Positions 23,621 to 31,126 of a stretch of DNA of 45,803 nucleotides are shown here, piece after piece; the first letter of the stretch is position 1; each line of letters starts with the position of its first letter. A program made the position numbers and the translations under genes. Source of the stretch: Mesorhizobium sp. 65-26 (lineage in GTDB: Bacteria; Pseudomonadota; Alphaproteobacteria; Rhizobiales; Rhizobiaceae); NCBI GenBank assembly GCA_001899205.1, contig MKVL01000033.1, forward strand, positions 1-45,803, written 5' to 3'. Under the pieces are notes generated by a model. That model did no database searches, was not told the origin of the DNA, and saw nothing but the letters and a program-made list of their open reading frames with translations.

Positions 23621-24601
23621 ATGAAACCCGGACTTTCCCTTGTCGCCCTTGCCACTCTTCTCGGCATGACCGCAGCCGTCCAGGCCGAGGATCTGCTTGG
23701 CTATATCTCTCCCATCGCCTCGCAGCCGAACGAACAGCTGACCATCCGCGGCGTGACCGAGGCCACCAAAACCAACGGCTGGACGATGCGGGTGCTGGAT
23801 TCCAATCTGTCGGCGGACCGGCAGGTTGGTCATGTCGATACGCTGATCACGTTGGGATCGAAGGTCATTGCCATCTGGTCGCTGGACCCGAACGCTGTGG
23901 CCGGTGCCCTGACCCGCGCCAATCAGGCGAGCATCCCTGTCATTGGCATCAACTCACAGGGCGAAGGCGTCACCGACACCGTATGGTGGGGCATCAATGT
24001 CTGCAATCCCGGCGGTGCCTTCGAGACCGAGGCAAAATGGATCGCCAAGCGCCGCCCGGGCGCAAAGGTGGTGGTGATGGGCGGTCCGCCCGCTCCCTCG
24101 ATCCGCGGAATGGTGGACTGCTTCACCGCGGCCGCCAAAGCCGCTGGCCTGGAGGTAATCGACCGGGTTGATAACACGAAGGATTCCTCGGCCAATGCCG
24201 CGACACTGGCCGCGGACGAGTTGATCCGTTTCCCCAATGCATCCGTTTTCTGGGCCTACAACGATGCCAGCGCCCTGGGGATTTCCGCGGCCGTCGTCAA
24301 CTCGGGCGGAAAGACCTACACGGCCGACTCTCCCGATGGCATCATGATCTTCGGAGCAAATGGCGATGCCGAGGCGATCGAGGCTGTGCGCGACGGCCGC
24401 CTGACCGGTACCTGGGATCCCGATACCTACGGCGTTGGGGTCGTGATCGCCAGGCTGGCCAAGGAACTGGCCGGCAACCCCGGCGCGGCCCGGCAGAACT
24501 TGACGGTGGCATCGACCCTGGTCACCGCCGAGACGGTGAAGGACTATATACCCCCGGCCGAGCGCAGCTACACGCAGGACAACGTTCCCCTGGTGAAGTG
24601 A
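23621..24601 (+). CDS. orphan sugar-type (RbsB-like) ABC substrate-binding protein
   Basis: The 326-residue protein has a signal peptide (MKPGLSLVALATLLGMTAAVQA) and the periplasmic-binding-protein type 1 fold (Peripla_BP_4). Features are the repeated domain-entry pattern (IPVIGINS), FWAYNDASALGISAAV, and IMIFGANGDAEAIEAVRDGRLTGTWDP near the end, typical of RbsB-like proteins. Proteins of this class usually bind sugars, but some bind other solutes. No matching ATPase or permease is encoded within the window. It is followed directly by two amidase genes, so the ligand may be an amide. The ribosome site is AGGA at seven bases. Confidence 0.9.
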   Translation: MKPGLSLVALATLLGMTAAVQAEDLLGYISPIASQPNEQLTIRGVTEATKTNGWTMRVLDSNLSADRQVGHVDTLITLGSKVIAIWSLDPNAVAGALTRANQASIPVIGINSQGEGVTDTVWWGINVCNPGGAFETEAKWIAKRRPGAKVVVMGGPPAPSIRGMVDCFTAAAKAAGLEVIDRVDNTKDSSANAATLAADELIRFPNASVFWAYNDASALGISAAVVNSGGKTYTADSPDGIMIFGANGDAEAIEAVRDGRLTGTWDPDTYGVGVVIARLAKELAGNPGAARQNLTVASTLVTAETVKDYIPPAERSYTQDNVPLVK

Positions 24602-24680
24602 TCCGGCGCAAAGGCCATTGAATGATGGTGCCGCCCGCACGGGCGTCGCCATCCGAACATGTCGGACCGCGGGCGTCGCC

Positions 24681-26066
24681 ATGCTGCATTACCAGGGTCT
24701 GGCCGAGACCGCCGACCACCTTGCCTGCGGTGACCTGCGCGCGGTCGTGCTGACCGAGGCGCTGCTGGACCGCATCGCGCGGCTGGATCCGCAGTTACGG
24801 GCCTTCGTCACCGTCACCGCCGACCGCGCGCTGGACATGGCGCGGCGGGCCGACGAGGCGCTGGCCAACGGCATGCGGCTTGGGCCGATGCACGGCGTGC
24901 CGATCGCGGTAAAGGATCTCTTCGACATTGCCGGCGTGGCCAATACCGCCGGCATGCCGATCCGCTCCCGCGCCATCGCGACCCAGACCGCCACGGTGAT
25001 CCGTCGCCTCGAGGCGGCCGGGGCGGTGCTGCTGGGCACGCTACGCCTGTCCGAGGGCGTCTTCGGCGAATACCTGCCGCCGGGCAGCACTCCCCGCAAT
25101 CCGTGGGATGCAGGTCTCTGGCCAGGGGCGTCCTCGGGCGGCAGCGCGGTTGCCGTGGCGGCGGGACTTTGCTTCGGCAGCATCGCCTCGGATACCGGCG
25201 GCTCGATCCGCATGCCCAGTTCGGTCACCGGTCTGACCGGGCTGAAACCCGGCTGGGGTCGGGTCAGCCGGCACGGTGTCTTTGAACTGGCGGCCTCGCT
25301 GGACCACGTTGGTCCCATCGCCCGCTCGGCCCGTGACGCGGCGCTGCTGATGGACGTCATCTCGGGCGACGATCCGCAGGATCCGACCAGCCTCGCACTG
25401 CCGGCGACCCGAGCGCTACGCGACCTCGGCTTGCCGCTGCGCGGGCTGCGCTTCGGCTTCGATCCCGCCTGGCTGGAGCAGGTCGATCCGGAGGTGGCCG
25501 CCTGCCACGCCGGGCTTTGCGCCGATCTCGCGGCCGAGGGTGCTGAGCGGGTGGAGCTGCGCCTGCCCGACTGGCGCGGTCTCGCTGCCGCCTGGTACCG
25601 GATCTGCGCGGCGCAGGCGGCGCTGGCACACCGTGACAGTTTCGCCCGCCACCGCGATGACTACGGCCAGGCGCTGGCCGGACTGATAGAGCAGGGCGCT
25701 CGCCTCTCCGCGTTGGACCTGCAGGCGGCGCTGCAACGGCGGCTGGATTTCACGTCGCGGTTGATCCGCGCACTGGCGGGGGTGGATGCACTGGTTCTGC
25801 CGGTCTTCCCTTTCCGCGCCCCCCGTCTGTCCGATGTCGCCGCCATGGACGAGGCTACGATCCTCGACCTGCACCGCTTCACCTGTCCCGTCTCGCTGGC
25901 CGGGCTGCCCGCCATCACCTTTCCCACCGGTTTCGACAGCGCGGGCGCGCCCGTCGGCATGCAACTGATCGGCCTGCCGCAAACCGAGGAGGTGCTGTTG
26001 CGGCTGGCCCACCGGTATCAGTGCGGAACCAGCCATCACGAGATTCACCCCGCCGCCTGGCCCTGA
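24681..26066 (+). CDS. amidase-signature enzyme 1
   Basis: The 461-residue amidase-signature protein has the Lys-cisSer-Ser triad: Lys78 (IAVKDLFD), Ser152 in GASSGGSAVAVA and nucleophile Ser176 in SDTGGSIRMPSS. The family cleaves carboxamides, acting as amidase, as a Glu-tRNA amidotransferase subunit or on ureido compounds. There is no sign of a GatA role here, since no gatB or gatC is nearby. The ATG at 24681 fits family starts (MLHYQGLAETA). An ATG at 24618 is also in frame, and neither has a strong ribosome site. It lies 79 bases after the binding protein and 23 bases before amidase 2. No signal peptide is seen, so it acts in the cytoplasm. Confidence 0.87.
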   Translation: MLHYQGLAETADHLACGDLRAVVLTEALLDRIARLDPQLRAFVTVTADRALDMARRADEALANGMRLGPMHGVPIAVKDLFDIAGVANTAGMPIRSRAIATQTATVIRRLEAAGAVLLGTLRLSEGVFGEYLPPGSTPRNPWDAGLWPGASSGGSAVAVAAGLCFGSIASDTGGSIRMPSSVTGLTGLKPGWGRVSRHGVFELAASLDHVGPIARSARDAALLMDVISGDDPQDPTSLALPATRALRDLGLPLRGLRFGFDPAWLEQVDPEVAACHAGLCADLAAEGAERVELRLPDWRGLAAAWYRICAAQAALAHRDSFARHRDDYGQALAGLIEQGARLSALDLQAALQRRLDFTSRLIRALAGVDALVLPVFPFRAPRLSDVAAMDEATILDLHRFTCPVSLAGLPAITFPTGFDSAGAPVGMQLIGLPQTEEVLLRLAHRYQCGTSHHEIHPAAWP

Positions 26067-26089
26067 CCCGACAGATCCCCGAGACCCCG

Positions 26090-27589
26090 ATGCAATCCGA
26101 AGATCTCCTGCAAGCTGCCGCCAGTCTTGGCATGACATTGACCCCGGCGGAGCGCGAGGCCATGCCTGCTCTGGTCGGCAGGCTGATGGCCGGTCTTTCG
26201 GCGCTGGCGCCGCTGCCCCGGCCCGATGCCCCCATCCGGTCCTGGTCGCGTCCGGCAAGGGGCGAAGACCCGCTGAACGCCTTTGCCGCGCTTACCGGAA
26301 TCGAGGGTGCGGCCACGGGGCCGCTGGTCGGGCTGCGCATCGCGCTGAAGGATACCATCGCGCTGGCCGGGGTGCCGATGGGCAACGGCACCAGCCTGCT
26401 GGACGGCTTCACCCCGTCCGAGGATGCGCCGGTGGTGACCCACCTGCTGGCTGCAGGGGCGCGCATCGTCGGCAAGACCAACTGCGAATGTCTTTGCGCC
26501 TCGGGGGCAAGCTTCACCGGGGTGAACGGACCGGTGCTGAATCCATGGGATCCGACCCGCTCGGCCGGGGGATCGTCCTCAGGCAGCGCCGTGGCGGTGG
26601 CCACGGGACAGGCCGATCTGGCGGTGGGCGGCGATCAGGGCGGCTCGATCCGCGTTCCGGCGGCCCTCTGCGGCATCGTTGGGCTGAAGCCCACCTTCGG
26701 GCGCATTCCCTATCTGGGCGTGGCCACGGTCGATCCGTCGCTGGACCATATCGGCCCGATGGCCCGCACCGCCCGGCTGGCGGCCCGGATGCTGTCCGTG
26801 ATGGCGGGCCATGATCCACGCGACCCGCGCGGCAGCCCCGACCTGCCCGCCGCCGACTGGGAAGCAGCCTGCGACCTGCCTGCCGCCGGGCTGCGCGTGG
26901 CGCTGGTGCGCGAGGGCATGGCGCCCGGCCGCGCCACATCGGAAGTAGCGGCCGCGGTGCGCGCGGCGCTGGATCGCCTGGCCGGAATCGGAGCAGAGGT
27001 GCGGCAGATCCAGGTCCCGCTTCATGCCCGAGGCATCGACATCTGGATGCCCGTGATCCTTTACGGCACCCTTGCCGGGCTTTGGACGGATGGCGTCGGA
27101 GCCGGGCTGACCCGCGACGAGATGGCGACGATGGGGCAGCACCTCTCGGGCTGGCAGGCGCGCGGCAGTGAACTTTCGGATGTGCTGCGCGTGCTGCTGC
27201 TGGCAGCCGAGGTGGCGCGGCGGAAGCATGGCTTCACCCCCTATTTCCAGGGCCATGCCGAGGGCCGCGCCCTGCGCGCCGCTTACGATGCCGCGTTGGA
27301 AGAGGTTGATGTTCTGGCCATGCCCACGGTGGCCGGTCTGGCCGGCAGGCTGCCCGATCCGGAGGCCAGCCTCCAGGCGCGTTTCGACGCCGCGGTCGAA
27401 ACCACCGGCAATACCGCGCCCTTCAACTTGACCGGCCATCCGGCGATCACCGTGCCCTGCGGCCTGGCCGACGGACTGCCGGTCGGGCTGATGTTCGTGG
27501 CCCGCCATGGCGACGAAGCCGCACTGTTCCGCGCCGCCGCCGCCGTGGAAGCCGTCACCCAGATGCCCGCCCCGCCCAGCTGGGGCTGA
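26090..27589 (+). CDS. amidase-signature enzyme 2
   Basis: The 499-residue second amidase-signature enzyme is clearly related to the first but diverged. The triad is Lys87 (IALKDTIA), Ser162 in GGSSSGSAVAVATG and Ser186 in GDQGGSIRVPAA. The DQGGSIR variant and the N-terminal helical extension (about 70 residues) place it in a different subgroup from amidase 1. The ATG at 26090 is chosen because upstream codons only run through the end of amidase 1. With the binding protein it forms a three-gene cassette that could import and split an amide in two steps. The substrate is unknown. Confidence 0.87.
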   Translation: MQSEDLLQAAASLGMTLTPAEREAMPALVGRLMAGLSALAPLPRPDAPIRSWSRPARGEDPLNAFAALTGIEGAATGPLVGLRIALKDTIALAGVPMGNGTSLLDGFTPSEDAPVVTHLLAAGARIVGKTNCECLCASGASFTGVNGPVLNPWDPTRSAGGSSSGSAVAVATGQADLAVGGDQGGSIRVPAALCGIVGLKPTFGRIPYLGVATVDPSLDHIGPMARTARLAARMLSVMAGHDPRDPRGSPDLPAADWEAACDLPAAGLRVALVREGMAPGRATSEVAAAVRAALDRLAGIGAEVRQIQVPLHARGIDIWMPVILYGTLAGLWTDGVGAGLTRDEMATMGQHLSGWQARGSELSDVLRVLLLAAEVARRKHGFTPYFQGHAEGRALRAAYDAALEEVDVLAMPTVAGLAGRLPDPEASLQARFDAAVETTGNTAPFNLTGHPAITVPCGLADGLPVGLMFVARHGDEAALFRAAAAVEAVTQMPAPPSWG

Positions 27590-27655
27590 GAAGGAACCGG
27601 CGCGGCCAACGGCAGCGAATCGTCAAAGAGCCTGAAAGACAACGACTTTCTGGGT

Positions 27656-27684
27656 AGCCCGTCGCTTGGGGGCGACTCCGGGCT
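27656..27684. terminator. hairpin between convergent genes
   Basis: AGCCC and GTCGC (27656-27665) pair with GCGAC (27672-27676) and GGGCT (27680-27684), leaving a 3-base bulge and a 6-base loop. It lies between amidase 2 and the convergent small membrane protein gene. No T-run is present, so terminator function is tentative. Confidence 0.35.
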
Positions 27685-27709
27685 TGGTGCCGTCAGGCGA
27701 TTTCACCGG

Positions 27710-27961
27710 CTATTTCTTCGTGCGGTATTCCCAATGGATGGCTATTGCCGGGATCAGGAAAAGGACGACGTTCAGAACCTTCCAGAACCCGATGATGTTG
27801 GCCATGTACGTATGCGTTTGATCGACGCTGAAGCCGAAAAACGTGGACATCAAATTTGTCGTGACGCCGCCGAGCGACATCAACCAGACTGCAATGATGG
27901 CCAGCAGATTGATGATGAAGGCCTTGAACAGGACGTTCCTGACTCTGAGCGGCGTTTCCAT
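27710..27961 (-). CDS. small two-helix membrane protein, unknown function
   Basis: The 83-residue protein has two hydrophobic segments: one in about residues 13-32 (AFIINLLAIIAVWLMSLGG), the second near residues 56-76 (FWKVLNVVLFLIPAIAIHW). Between them is a short polar stretch with a conserved-looking QTHTYMAN. I do not recognise a named family. The ATG at 27961 is preceded by GAGGAG at seven bases; an upstream in-frame ATG at 27979 is less well placed. It is convergent with amidase 2 and lies near the tRNA. It is likely an inner-membrane protein of unknown role. Confidence 0.7.
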   Translation of the reverse strand: METPLRVRNVLFKAFIINLLAIIAVWLMSLGGVTTNLMSTFFGFSVDQTHTYMANIIGFWKVLNVVLFLIPAIAIHWEYRTKK

Positions 27962-28088
27962 CGAAAGACTCCTCTCCAATGGATCGACACGACCTCATGG
28001 GGTCGGCGCGAGAGTCTTGAGTATAGCGCCACGCTCGTCGAATAGCCCGCCCGACATGGAGACGATATGTGGAGAATTATCGCGGCAA

Positions 28089-28165
<77 letters not shown>

Positions 28166-28442
28166 TTTCAGGATCGAAATCCGAAAACGAACCGGCCGGT
28201 GAACCGGCAAGTCCCGGCTTCTTAGCGGAAGCCGGGGCGGGCTTCAACGGGCTAGTGATCCTATTCTGACATTTGCGCGCCTCCGCGCGGTCGTCTGACG
28301 AGGCTATCGACCCGGAACGGAGGCTGAGCGAGGCGTCCTCGCGGGAACTGCCCGCAACCAACATCCGCCGTCCGGCAGCCTGCCGCCTCCCACCTTGCTC
28401 AAGGGCTGGCCGGGGCCCCGGCAACTGGCATGCCCGAGTAAT
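28166..28442. other. intergenic region between tRNA-Arg and DUF1003 gene
   Basis: These 277 bases lie upstream of the tRNA on the minus strand and downstream of the DUF1003 stop. I found no gene or clear repeat. The tRNA promoter should lie at the left end of this stretch. Confidence 0.4.
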
Positions 28443-29366
28443 CTATTGCGGGGCGGCTGGCTTCGCGCCGCGCCGGCTTGCGGCGCGGGCGGGGCGCTTC
28501 GGCTTCTTCGCCGTCAACTCGTGCATGGCGTCGAGCTGCATCTGCTGCATCTCCGCCAGCCGCTGCCACTGCCGCGAGATCAGGTAGTCGAGCTTCTCGT
28601 GCAAGTGGCGCACCTCCAGCTCGGCCTTGAGGTTCACCCGGTAGTCGTTGAAGGAGCGCAGGCGGTCCTTCGCCTCCTGCCGCCTCTGGCTCATCATGAT
28701 CACCGGCGCCTGGATCGCGGCGATGCAGGACAGGAACAGGTTGAGCAGGATGAAGGGGTAGGGGTCGAAGGCGCTGGTCTGGCCTTCCAGCAGGTTTATG
28801 CCGATCCAGACGAAAAGCACGGCGGAGAACGAGGTCAGGAACCACCAGCTTCCGCCAAAGGCGGCGAGCACGTCGGAGACCCTTTCGCCGAAGGTGCGAT
28901 GCTCCTCGAATTCCTCCTCGCTGTTTTCCGAGATCGTGTCCTGCCTGGCGATGCTCTCGACGACCTGCCGGTCCAGTTCGGAGAATTCGCCGTGCTCCTG
29001 CTGGAGCAACTCCTCCATGTAGCGCATGCGATAGCGGCCGAGTTCCTCGCGGCTGATGCGTGCCCCGCGCGGCAGGCCGGGGTGGTCGGAACGGATGCGG
29101 TCGGCGAGGCTCGGCCGAAGATCGTCGATGCGCACCAGATCGCGCTTGCGGAATTTCCTGCCGCTGATCGCCGACGGTTTCTTCTTGGCCTTGCCGCGCG
29201 TGCCGCCAAGGCCCGGCGGTTCGGAGTCCGGCACTTCCGGGGCTTCGAGATGTTCCTCGGCAATATGGTCCGCGCCGTCGGTCTCGACCGTGGACGCCTC
29301 GAAATACTCGCCGCCGCTGTCGTTCTGGTTGTCCGCCTGCTTGGTATCTGTCGACTTGGTGCTCAT
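28443..29366 (-). CDS. DUF1003 family membrane protein
   Basis: The 307-residue protein opens with an acidic, low-complexity N-terminus (about residues 1-60), then a basic patch, GKAKKKPS. The DUF1003 core follows, with two transmembrane helices in FLTSFSAVLFVWIGINLL and PFILLNLFLSCIAAIQAPVIMMSQ. After that come a DR.R...DY.VNLKAE.E motif, a coiled-coil segment and a basic Ala/Lys/Arg-rich C-terminus. The ATG at 29366 has AGGAG eight bases upstream. The frame extends far upstream into the MFS gene, but that is a shadow. DUF1003 has no settled function. The charged tails are longer than the core needs and may bind nucleic acid or lipid; that is only a guess. Confidence 0.88.
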   Translation of the reverse strand: MSTKSTDTKQADNQNDSGGEYFEASTVETDGADHIAEEHLEAPEVPDSEPPGLGGTRGKAKKKPSAISGRKFRKRDLVRIDDLRPSLADRIRSDHPGLPRGARISREELGRYRMRYMEELLQQEHGEFSELDRQVVESIARQDTISENSEEEFEEHRTFGERVSDVLAAFGGSWWFLTSFSAVLFVWIGINLLEGQTSAFDPYPFILLNLFLSCIAAIQAPVIMMSQRRQEAKDRLRSFNDYRVNLKAELEVRHLHEKLDYLISRQWQRLAEMQQMQLDAMHELTAKKPKRPARAASRRGAKPAAPQ

Positions 29367-29497
29367 GATGCGGGCTCCTGCTGTCGCGCATCGGACGATA
29401 CGACAACGCGGCGCCGCATATCCACCGCGGAAAACGGATTTCTTCCCGCATGCCGGTATTTTGATCCGGGCACGGCCCCCTGGCGCGCCCCAGGCCG

Positions 29498-30751
29498 TCA
29501 GGCCATGGCGGCGCGGTTTCCGTGAAGCCGCGACAGGAGAAGCCCCGTCAGCAACACCGCGGCGCCGGAGATGACGGTGGCGGTGATGAACAGCGCGAAA
29601 TAGCCCATCCGATCGGCCATCACGCCGGCCGCCATCGAGCCGACGAGATAGACGATGATCTGCGCGCAGGACAGGATGGTGAAGTCCGTGCCGGGCTGCT
29701 CCTTCGACGACACGGCCATGAACAGGCTGTAGAGCGCGACGATCTCCATGTAGCGGATCAGGGTCTGGAAGCCCGCCGCTCCGAGAATGGCCCACATGCC
29801 GGTCAGCTGGCCGGCCGCGTGCAGGGCAAACAGCAGGAAGCAGATGGTGCGCAGGCCGCCGAGCAGCAACAGCGTGCCACCGGCGCCCGACCGGCGCACG
29901 AGCAGCGCGGCGATGAAGGAGCCGGCTATGCCAGCCGTGGCCGCCGATATGCCACTGAGGTAGCCGATGGCCGACAGCGGCAGGCCCGCGTCGACCAGGT
30001 AGGATCCCTCCATGGATTTCACCAGCCCCTCGCTCGCCCGGTAGGTCAGGGCGATGACGAGCACGGTCACCGCTTCCGGTCGCTTCAGGAAGGCCGACAG
30101 CGATGGCCGCCGTGCGGGGCGCTGGCCTGCCGTGGCGGCGTCGTCGGGCATGAAGGCGATGGCCAGAAGCGGTAGCGCCGATATCGCGGCGATCGTCAGC
30201 GCCATGGCCCGCCAGCCCACCCAATCATAGAGGAGCAGCGACAGCGTGCCGCCGACGATGACGCTCAGCGCCACCGCGCCGCCCTGAATGGCGTTGCCGA
30301 CGGCGCGCTCCTCCCGCCGCAAGGCAAGCGTGGCGTAGCCGTCGGTGGCGATATCCTGCGTCGAGGTGAATATGGCGATGGCGAAGCCGATGGCGAAGAT
30401 TGCCTTGATGTCGGTCGGCTCCACCAGCGCGAGTGTCGCGATAGCTATGACCGTGCCGATCTGGGTGGGCAGGATCCAGCCGCGCCGGTGGCCGATAGCC
30501 ATTGGCTGGATGCGGTCGACCAGCGGCGCCCACAGGAACTTGACCGTCAGCGGGATCATCAGGATGGCCAGCATGCCGATGGCGGTCCGCGACACGCCGA
30601 GATCGCGCATGATCGGCGGCACCGCCGCGACCAGCAGATAGCCGGGAATGCCCTGGGCGAGATAAAGGCCGGCCAGCACGGCAAAGAGGCGTGCCCGCCG
30701 CCAGCTTTCGCCTGTGGCAGCCCCCGTCATGCCCGGTGTCATGTCGGTCAT
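29498..30751 (-). CDS. RhtX/FptX-like siderophore MFS permease
   Basis: The 417-residue major facilitator protein has about twelve helices. The N-terminal GLYLAQGIPGYLLVAAVPPIMRDLGVSRTAIG and KFLWAPLVDRI resemble the AmpG/RhtX/FptX branch, in which a single inner-membrane permease imports a siderophore (rhizobactin 1021, pyochelin). Its position as last gene after a TonB receptor, with a divergent AraC regulator, is the same arrangement as in those systems. The ATG at 30751 overlaps the stop of the 125-residue gene (ATGA). AmpG-type muropeptide import is an alternative on sequence alone, and context favours a siderophore. Confidence 0.85.
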   Translation of the reverse strand: MTDMTPGMTGAATGESWRRARLFAVLAGLYLAQGIPGYLLVAAVPPIMRDLGVSRTAIGMLAILMIPLTVKFLWAPLVDRIQPMAIGHRRGWILPTQIGTVIAIATLALVEPTDIKAIFAIGFAIAIFTSTQDIATDGYATLALRREERAVGNAIQGGAVALSVIVGGTLSLLLYDWVGWRAMALTIAAISALPLLAIAFMPDDAATAGQRPARRPSLSAFLKRPEAVTVLVIALTYRASEGLVKSMEGSYLVDAGLPLSAIGYLSGISAATAGIAGSFIAALLVRRSGAGGTLLLLGGLRTICFLLFALHAAGQLTGMWAILGAAGFQTLIRYMEIVALYSLFMAVSSKEQPGTDFTILSCAQIIVYLVGSMAAGVMADRMGYFALFITATVISGAAVLLTGLLLSRLHGNRAAMA

Positions 30752-31125
30752 GGTGCCGTCGCCCGATGCAGATGCCGCGAGGCGAAGGCGAGCGCTTCCG
30801 CCCGGTCCCTCGTCACATGCACAGGGATCGACCACAGCCGCTCGAACGACTGGCGCGAACGCGGATTGGGATTTTCGCGAACCATCGCCAGCGCGCGGCA
30901 GGCGCCGGATATACGCTGCCGGGTCGCCTTGGCCCATGCCGCCTGGCGGATCTCGCCTTCGCGGGAAAGATGCGCTCCGCCGGCGATGTCGACGACGATG
31001 GCGTAGGGCGCGTCGAGTTCGCCGATCCTGTCGAGAGCCGCGAGATAGGCCCCCTCGTCGGTCTCCGCGTAGGGTGGCTGAAGCCGCAGGTCGACGATAC
31101 CGTCGCGCAGGTCGAAGCTCACCAT
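30748..31125 (-). CDS. 125-residue unknown protein in siderophore cassette
   Basis: This alpha/beta protein has no signal peptide or membrane helix. It has a strand-turn pattern (YAIVVDIAGGAHLSREGEIRQAAW), a middle basic stretch, and FERLWSIPVHVTRDRAEALAFA near the end. The pattern resembles STAS/SpoIIAA-like folds, but I cannot assign a family. It is real on context: its ATG lies one base after the receptor stop and its own stop overlaps the permease start. It is probably cytoplasmic. Possible roles are handling or sensing of the imported iron-siderophore, or adapting the permease; this is inferred from position only. Confidence 0.75.
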   Translation of the reverse strand: MVSFDLRDGIVDLRLQPPYAETDEGAYLAALDRIGELDAPYAIVVDIAGGAHLSREGEIRQAAWAKATRQRISGACRALAMVRENPNPRSRQSFERLWSIPVHVTRDRAEALAFASRHLHRATAP

Positions 31126-31126
31126 G

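Noticed and set aside
28443-30224. Single long minus-strand frame joining the DUF1003 protein to sequence under the MFS gene
   Set aside because: The upstream part is out of frame with the MFS protein and has no domain. A good ribosome site and ATG at 29366 start the DUF1003 gene, so it is not a fusion.
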